Shown: in pieces, positions 59,255-64,000 of the stretch
Position numbering within the stretch: the first letter of the stretch is position 1
Layout of the letters: each line of letters begins with the position of its first letter
NCBI RefSeq assembly: GCF_036345175.1
Contig: NZ_CP107780.1
Location: forward strand, 8,122,001-8,186,000
Direction of reading: 5' to 3'
Source of the DNA: Streptomyces sp. NBC_00576
GTDB lineage: Bacteria; Actinomycetota; Actinomycetes; Streptomycetales; Streptomycetaceae
Length of the DNA stretch: 64,000 nucleotides
Notes under the pieces: generated by a model
What the model saw: only the letters and a program-made list of their open reading frames with translations
The model's database searches: none
Told to the model about the DNA's origin: nothing
Position numbers and translations under genes: made by a program

Positions 59255-60520
59255 CTAGGCCCCCTCAGAGAACAGTGCTCGGCCCCACCAGTCGTCCTTG
59301 TCCCGGACGCCCGGCGGGACCGCGAAGACCGCCGAACCCACGTGCTGGATGTACTCGTTGAGCGCGTCCGTCGCGAGGTTGCGCTGCACGGGGATGAAGC
59401 CCTTGCGGACGTCCCGCATGTAGGCGAGGAAGAACAGGCCCGCCTCCAGCCGGCCGAGGCCGTCCGTGCCGTCCGTGAAGGAGTAGCCGCGGCGCAGCAG
59501 GGTCGCCCCGTGGTTGGAGTCGGGGTGCGCGAGGCGGACGTGCGCGTCGGGCAGCATCGCCTTCAGGAACGGCTCGTCGCGCTCCTTGGCCTTGCCGACC
59601 GGGGCGCCCTCGCCCTTGTCGCGCCCGATGATGTCCTCCTGCTCCTGCAGTGAGGTCCGGTCCCAGGGCTCGATGTGCATCCGGATGCGCCGCGCGACGA
59701 GATACGAACCCCCGTCCATCCAGGCCGAGTTGTCGTCGGTGTCCGCGCCGTCCACCCACACGAACTTGTTCAGCCGGGCCGTCTCGGTGCCCGCGATGTT
59801 GCGGGTGCCGTCCTTGAAGCCCAGCAGGTTGCGCGGGGTCTGCGCCTCGGGGGTCGTCGACGACGTCTTGCCGAAGCCGAGCTGCGACCAGCGCACCGAG
59901 ACCTTGCCGAAGCCGATCCGGGCCAGGTTGCGGATCGCGTGCACCGCGACCTGCGGATCGTCCGAGCACGCCTGCACGCACACATCGCCGCCGCTGCGGG
60001 CCTTGTCGAGGTTGTCGCCGGGGAACTGCGGCAGGTCGACGAGCGCGTCTGGCCGCCGCTCCGCCATCCCCAGCTTCTCGAACAGGCCGGGCCCGAACCC
60101 GATCGTCAGCGTCAGCCGCGACGGCTTCAGCCCCAGCGCCTCACCGGTGTCGTCCGGCGGCGCCTCGGCGAGACCGCCGTACGCGCCCTCGCCGACCGCC
60201 TGCCCGGCGGTCATCCGCCGGGCCGCCGCCGTCCAGTCCTTGAGCATCGTGACGAATTCGGCGCGGTCGTCCGTCTCCAGGTCGAACGCGGCGAAGTGCA
60301 GCCTGTCCTGCACCGGCGTCGCGATCCCCGCCTGGTTGCCGCCGTGGAACTCGACGGCCCCGCCCGCGTCGGCGGCCACCGTCTGCACGTCGTCGCTGCC
60401 ACGGGTCATCGCCACGGCACCCCCGGCCGCGGCGGCCCCGAGCGCGAGCCCGGCCCCGCCCCAGCCGATCAGCGCGCGCCGCGAGGTACTGCCTTCGGTC
60501 TTCTCCGGTGTCTCCGTCAT
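59255..60520 (-). CDS. efeB: EfeB-type DyP heme peroxidase, Tat-exported
   Basis: A 421-residue protein. Tat signal SRRALIGWGGAGLALGAAA. DyP hallmark GxxDG: NLLGFKDGTRNI, with the distal Arg and proximal His region (HPDSNHGATLLRRGYSFTD) later. EfeB oxidises ferrous iron or extracts it from heme in the periplasm/outside face. 15 bases after EfeO. Confidence 0.95.
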   Translation of the reverse strand: MTETPEKTEGSTSRRALIGWGGAGLALGAAAAGGAVAMTRGSDDVQTVAADAGGAVEFHGGNQAGIATPVQDRLHFAAFDLETDDRAEFVTMLKDWTAAARRMTAGQAVGEGAYGGLAEAPPDDTGEALGLKPSRLTLTIGFGPGLFEKLGMAERRPDALVDLPQFPGDNLDKARSGGDVCVQACSDDPQVAVHAIRNLARIGFGKVSVRWSQLGFGKTSSTTPEAQTPRNLLGFKDGTRNIAGTETARLNKFVWVDGADTDDNSAWMDGGSYLVARRIRMHIEPWDRTSLQEQEDIIGRDKGEGAPVGKAKERDEPFLKAMLPDAHVRLAHPDSNHGATLLRRGYSFTDGTDGLGRLEAGLFFLAYMRDVRKGFIPVQRNLATDALNEYIQHVGSAVFAVPPGVRDKDDWWGRALFSEGA

Positions 60521-60535
60521 GACAGTCGGTCCCCT

Positions 60536-61675
60536 CTACTTCACGACTGCGGCGGCGAGCTTGGACAGCGGCTCGGCGAGCGCGTTCACCGCGTCCGAGA
60601 GCTGCTTGCGATCGGCGTCGCCGACCTTGTCGTACGAGGTGAAGTCGTACGAGTTCTTGTCCGCGCGGTACTTGTCGAGCAGCGTGTTCAGGGCCGCGAA
60701 CTGCTTGTCCAGCTCCGTGACCAGCGCCGCGTCGTTCTCCTTCGCGACCGGCTTCAGCAGCTCGTACGACTGCTCGGCGCCCTCGACGTTGGCCTTGAAG
60801 TCGACGAGGTCGGTGTGCGAGTAGCGCTCCTCCTCGCCGGTGACCTTGCCGGTGGCGACCTCGTCGAGGAGCTCCTTGGCGCCGTTACCCATCGAGGTCG
60901 GGGTGATGACCGCCTTGCCGACCCGCTTCTGCCAGTCCTTCAGGTCGGTGATCAGTTTGTCGGCGAGGGTCTTGTCCTCGGCGGTGATCTTCTTGTCCTC
61001 CCAGAGGGACTTCTCCAGGCGGTGCCAGCCGGTGAACTTCTGGCCGGCCTCCAGACCGTCCGCGCGGACGTCGACCTCAGGGTCGATGTCGCCGAAGGAC
61101 TCGGCGATCGGCTCGGTGCGCTCCCAGCCGATACGGGAGGGCGCGTACGCCTTCTTCGCGGCCTCTATGTCGCCGTCCTTGACCGCCTTGGCGAAGGTCT
61201 CGGCGAGCGGCAGCGTGGCGTCCGCCTGCTCCTGCGCGTACTTGCGGTAGGCGGCGACGGCCGCGTCCAGACGCGGGTCGCGCTTGGCGACCTTGCCGCC
61301 GGTGGCCTTGACGGCCTGCCGGATGCCGTCGCCCTTCATACCGGGCTTGCAGGCGATCGTGTAGTCGCCGGCCTTCACCTCGGCGGTGACCTTCTGCTTG
61401 GTGCCGGGGCCGATGTTCTCGCGCTCGGTGACGATCCGGTCGTCCGGGAAGAGGACGTAGACCTCGGTGACCTTGGAGCCCTTGTTCTCGATGGCCAGCT
61501 CGACGTGTCCGGCCGGGAACTCCTTCTTCGACACCTCGCACTTGTCATCCGTCGCGGTGACGCTGATGACCCCCTCGCCGCTCCCGGAACTGCCCTTCTC
61601 CGTGCAGCCTGTGACGGCGGCCAGCGCCGCTGCGGTGGCGGCGGCGGTGACGACGGAGAGTCTGACGGCTCGCAT
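60536..61675 (-). CDS. efeO: EfeO-type iron-binding lipoprotein (cupredoxin plus M75)
   Basis: A 379-residue protein, ATG at 61675 with GGGAG 6 bases upstream. Lipobox ALAAVTGC at residues 17-24. Cupredoxin-like domain: SVTATDDKCEVSKKEFPAGH, IENKGSKVTEVYVLFPDD, and IACKPGMKGDGI. M75-type domain with the iron ligand motif HxxE: GWHRLEKSLWEDKKITAED. It captures iron for EfeU. Confidence 0.95.
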   Translation of the reverse strand: MRAVRLSVVTAAATAAALAAVTGCTEKGSSGSGEGVISVTATDDKCEVSKKEFPAGHVELAIENKGSKVTEVYVLFPDDRIVTERENIGPGTKQKVTAEVKAGDYTIACKPGMKGDGIRQAVKATGGKVAKRDPRLDAAVAAYRKYAQEQADATLPLAETFAKAVKDGDIEAAKKAYAPSRIGWERTEPIAESFGDIDPEVDVRADGLEAGQKFTGWHRLEKSLWEDKKITAEDKTLADKLITDLKDWQKRVGKAVITPTSMGNGAKELLDEVATGKVTGEEERYSHTDLVDFKANVEGAEQSYELLKPVAKENDAALVTELDKQFAALNTLLDKYRADKNSYDFTSYDKVGDADRKQLSDAVNALAEPLSKLAAAVVK

Positions 61676-62025
61676 GCGGGCTCCCGGCAAAGAGATGAGT
61701 GGCGAAAAAACGACGTGTCAAGGCTCACACAGGTTTGGTGAGGCGGCCCTAACTTACCTAAGGCTTGCCTCAGTGATACCCGGACAATCGGTGATTCACC
61801 TCTCATGGACGGTGTATGGGCACGCTCCGATCACGGCCGATTAATCGCCATCTAAAGGTGACCTAAAGAAAACCCCATGCACAGGCAATGCACAGGTCAA
61901 GAGTCCCGGACCGGCGAGATCAGGACAGCTCCTGTGCGCGGATGCGGAAGCCGCTCCCGGCAGGGTCGCGGAGGCGTGGGACGCGTAGTTGGTGACGGCT
62001 GCCACCAGGGTGTTTGAATGCGCGC
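61676..62025. other. Divergent promoter region between efeO and the PhzF gene
   Basis: 350 bp. Carries the iron box (61754-61772) and direct repeats ATGCACAGG (61877-61885, 61888-61896). No gene. The AT-rich stretch CCGATTAATCGCCATCTAAAG about 61,835 may be part of the PhzF promoter. Confidence 0.5.
61754..61772. promoter_or_regulatory. Iron box (DmdR1/IdeR-type) of efeO operon
   Basis: TTACCTAAGGCTTGCCTCA, 79 bp upstream of the efeO start, matches the DtxR-family box (TWAGGTWAGSCTWACCTWA) at about 12 of 19 positions, with the central AGGCTT/TTACCTAA core. Iron-replete DmdR1 would repress efeUOB. Confidence 0.7.
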
Positions 62026-62670
62026 GTGACTGATTACGACGTACTCCGCGTCTTCTGCGCGCCCAACGGGGGATACGGCAACGAGCTGGGCGTGGTCCGT
62101 GAGGGCTCCGTCATGCCGGAGCGGAGCGAGCGACAGGCGTTCGCGGCGAAACTCGGCTTCAGCGAGACCGTGTTCGTCGACGACCCCGAGCGCGGGATCA
62201 TCGACATCTACACCCCCACCCTGCGCCTGCCCTTCGCCGGCCACCCCTGCGTCGGGACGGCCTGGCTGCTCGACGTGCCCGAACTGGTCACGCCGGCCGG
62301 GCTGGTGGGGGCCCGCCTGGACGGGGAGTTCAGCTGGATCGAGGCGCGGGCGGAGTGGGTACCGGGGCGGACGCTGCGGCGGTACGGGTCGGCTGCGGAG
62401 GTCGACGCGCTGGCGGTGCCGCCGCCGGGGGAATGGATCTACGCGTGGGCGTGGGAGGACGAGGCGGGAGGTCGGGTCCGGGCCCGAGCCTTCCCCGGCC
62501 GCGACGACGGCATCGAGGAGGACGAGGCGACGGGGGCGGCGGCGCTGTTGCTGACGCACGAGTTGGGGCGGGCGCTCAACATCACGCAGGGCAAGGGGTC
62601 GCAGATACTCACGGCGCCGCAGCCGATGGGGTGGGTGGAGGTCGGGGGGCGGGTGTTCCTGGAACGCTAG
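62026..62670 (+). CDS. PhzF-family isomerase-like protein
   Basis: A 214-residue protein from the GTG at 62026. PhzF-like features: DVLRVFCAPNGGYGNELGVV at the N-terminus, LRLPFAGHPCVGTAWLL (GHPxxG) and GIEEDEATGAAALLLTHELG (the Asp/Glu-x-x-T-G-S/A catalytic region). Short C-terminus compared with the usual 280-300 residues, as in many actinobacterial members. Reaction unknown. Confidence 0.85.
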   Translation: MTDYDVLRVFCAPNGGYGNELGVVREGSVMPERSERQAFAAKLGFSETVFVDDPERGIIDIYTPTLRLPFAGHPCVGTAWLLDVPELVTPAGLVGARLDGEFSWIEARAEWVPGRTLRRYGSAAEVDALAVPPPGEWIYAWAWEDEAGGRVRARAFPGRDDGIEEDEATGAAALLLTHELGRALNITQGKGSQILTAPQPMGWVEVGGRVFLER

Positions 62671-62699
62671 GCCTGGCGTACGGCCCCTCTCCCGCCCCC

Positions 62700-62742
62700 G
62701 GGCCCGCATCAGCGGGGGTCCGGGGGGCGCAGCCCCGGGGGT
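62700..62742. terminator. Intergenic GC hairpins between convergent phzF-like and map genes
   Basis: CCCGGGCCCGC, CGGGGGTCCGGG and GGGGCGCAGCCCC elements can form one or more strong stem-loops; this GGGGTCCGGGGGGCGCAGCCCC style is a recurring Streptomyces intergenic element. Placed to end both genes. Confidence 0.5.
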
Positions 62743-62750
62743 GCGGTGAG

Positions 62751-63608
62751 CTAGGGCAGTGTCAGGATCTCGGTGCCCGAGTCCGTCACCACCAGCGTGT
62801 GCTCGAACTGGGCCGTGCGCTTCCGGTCCTTGGTGACGACCGTCCACCCGTCGTCCCACATGTCGTAGTCGTGCGAACCCAGCGTCAGCATCGGCTCGAT
62901 GGTGAAGGTCATGCCCGGCTGGATGAGCGTCGTGGCGTGCGGACTGTCGTAGTGCGGGACGATCAGCCCGGAGTGGAACGACGAGTTGATCCCGTGACCG
63001 GTGAAGTCCCGGACGACGCCGTATCCGAAGCGCTTGGCGTACGACTCGATGACCCGGCCGATGATGTTGATCTGCCGGCCCGGCCTGACGGCCTTGATGG
63101 CCCGCTCCAGGGACTCCCGGGTCCGCTCGACGAGCAGCCGGCTCTCCTCGTCGACGTCCCCGACCAGGTACGTCGCGTTGTTGTCGCCGTGCACCCCGCC
63201 GATGTACGCCGTCACGTCGAGGTTGACGATGTCGCCGTCCCGCAGCACGGTGGAGTCCGGGATGCCGTGACAGATGACCTCGTTGACGGAGGTGCACAGC
63301 GACTTGGGGAAGCCGCGGTAGCCGAGGGTCGACGGATAGGCACCGTGGTCGCACATGTAGTCGTGTGCCACCCGGTCCAGCTCGTCGGTGGTCACCCCGG
63401 GCGCGATCAGCTTGGCGGCCTCCGCCATCGCCCGCGCGGCGATCCGCCCGGCGATCCGCATCGCCTCGATCGTCTCGGGCGTCTGCACCTCCGCCCCGGT
63501 GTACGGGGTCGGCGCGGGCTTGCCGACGTACTCGGGGCGCCGGATGTTTCCGGGCACGGAACGGATGGGAGAGAGCTCCCCTGGTACGAGCAGCGACTGG
63601 CCAGACAT
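62751..63608 (-). CDS. map: Type I methionine aminopeptidase
   Basis: A 285-residue enzyme (ATG at 63608). Metal ligands and motifs: VNEVICHGIPD (His), VNLDVTAYIGGVHGDNNATY (Asp, Asp), VRDFTGHGINSSFHSGL (His), TFTIEPMLTLG (Glu) and TAQFEHTLVVTD (Glu). An N-terminal extension of about 40 residues (SPIRSVPGNIRRPEYVGK) is typical of actinobacterial MetAP1c. Removes initiator Met. Streptomyces has two or more copies. Confidence 0.96.
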   Translation of the reverse strand: MSGQSLLVPGELSPIRSVPGNIRRPEYVGKPAPTPYTGAEVQTPETIEAMRIAGRIAARAMAEAAKLIAPGVTTDELDRVAHDYMCDHGAYPSTLGYRGFPKSLCTSVNEVICHGIPDSTVLRDGDIVNLDVTAYIGGVHGDNNATYLVGDVDEESRLLVERTRESLERAIKAVRPGRQINIIGRVIESYAKRFGYGVVRDFTGHGINSSFHSGLIVPHYDSPHATTLIQPGMTFTIEPMLTLGSHDYDMWDDGWTVVTKDRKRTAQFEHTLVVTDSGTEILTLP

Positions 63609-63668
63609 GCCAGCGAGTTTAACGAGCCCGAGTGGGGGACGATGACCCTGGGGAAAGGAGCCCGAACC

Positions 63669-63899
63669 ATGGCCCTGTTCAAGAAGCGCACGGTCGGCAA
63701 ACCGGGCGAATGGTACTACTGCCTGGAGCACAAGAAGGTCGAGGAGGGCCCGGACTGCCCGGGCAAGGACCGCTTCGGCCCGTACGCCACCCGAGCCGAG
63801 GCCGACCACGCGATGGAAACGGCCCGCGACCGCAACCTCCAGTGGGAGAACGACCCCAAGTGGCACGACGCGAAGGCGCGCGGCGCAGACGAGGGCTGA
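63669..63899 (+). CDS. Small hypothetical protein (76 residues)
   Basis: ATG at 63669 with GGAAAGGAG 8 bases upstream. Sequence has GEWYYCLEHKKVEEGPDCPG, a CxxH/Cys pair, then DRFGPYATRAEADHAMETA, a SPOR-like turn that is widely conserved in Streptomyces. Function unknown. Divergent from map. Confidence 0.85.
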   Translation: MALFKKRTVGKPGEWYYCLEHKKVEEGPDCPGKDRFGPYATRAEADHAMETARDRNLQWENDPKWHDAKARGADEG

Positions 63900-63912
63900 C
63901 GGAACCGCGTGT

Positions 63913-63947
63913 CCGGGCGGCTCGGCCGGCCTGGCTGAGCCGCCCGG
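63913..63947 (+). terminator. Terminator hairpin after the 76-residue gene
   Basis: CCGGGCGGCTC (63913-63923) pairs perfectly with GAGCCGCCCGG (63937-63947), 11 bp with a 13-base loop, 13 bases after the stop. Confidence 0.75.
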
Positions 63948-64000
63948 CCGCCTGTTGTCTGCGGGTGCGCTGTGGCTGGTCGCTCCCCCATCTCTCGGCT

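Noticed and set aside
1..64000. CRISPR array or intact insertion sequence.
   Set aside because: No regularly spaced repeats of 25-40 bp and no transposase with DDE motif were seen.

Overview
The window is high-GC actinobacterial chromosome, almost certainly Streptomyces. The signs are GC-rich third codon positions, GTG and TTG starts, a TTA leucine codon used as a rarity, an XRE/DUF397 gene pair, a large LuxR regulator of the LAL type, DUF6183- and DUF6243-like proteins, an EfeUOB iron-uptake operon behind an iron box, and an Rsm22-like gene. There are no rRNA or tRNA genes that I can recognise, and no intact insertion sequence or CRISPR array.

Positions 1 to about 28,700 form a dense accessory island with the look of a defence island. 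From left to right it holds: (a) a DUF262 protein overlapping an AAA ATPase that runs off the left edge; (b) three genes transcribed together, an unrecognised 567-residue helical protein, a small zinc-finger protein and an Hsp70 fused to a NYN/PIN-type ribonuclease domain; (c) a two-TM membrane protein with PASTA-like repeats and a soluble Ser/Thr kinase with TPR repeats; (d) divergent from that kinase, a tightly coupled operon of an HD-domain protein fused to a TIR domain, a P-loop dNMP-kinase-like protein and two dCTP-deaminase-fold proteins, the second lacking the catalytic glutamate; (e) an XRE/DUF397 pair; (f) an AAA ATPase plus TOPRIM/DUF4276-like pair; (g) a giant adenine-specific methylase with a SNF2-type helicase, resembling the DrmMI/DrmD part of DISARM without drmABC; (h) a second Ser/Thr kinase; (i) gene remnants, a YefM/YoeB toxin-antitoxin pair, and a type VII effector cut off after its N-terminal domain. 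Clusters (b) and (d) are the best candidates for undescribed systems.

From about 28,800 to 64,000 the content is ordinary Streptomyces metabolism and regulation: a DUF6183 gene with a likely frameshift, a secreted PL9-like pectate lyase, a LAL regulator and a LuxR regulator transcribed divergently, a MazG-like protein, a DUF1269 protein, TetR regulators, DoxX, an aldo/keto reductase, a MacB-type ABC exporter, an SDR plus Gfo/Idh pair, a Bcr/CflA exporter, a frameshifted serine hydrolase, two methyltransferases, a CLC channel, a blasticidin-S-deaminase-like enzyme, EfeUOB with a downstream lipoprotein, a PhzF-like protein and methionine aminopeptidase. Several broken genes (MMPL, a methyltransferase, an MFS/ArsR pair deleted through their shared promoter) show ongoing decay. 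A 15-bp palindrome of the type GAGAGCRCYGCTCTC recurs near 45.1, 49.2 and 51.5 kb and includes a five-site array in front of a methyltransferase gene.

All functional calls rest on reading motifs and family resemblance by eye; no database search, alignment or structure prediction was run.
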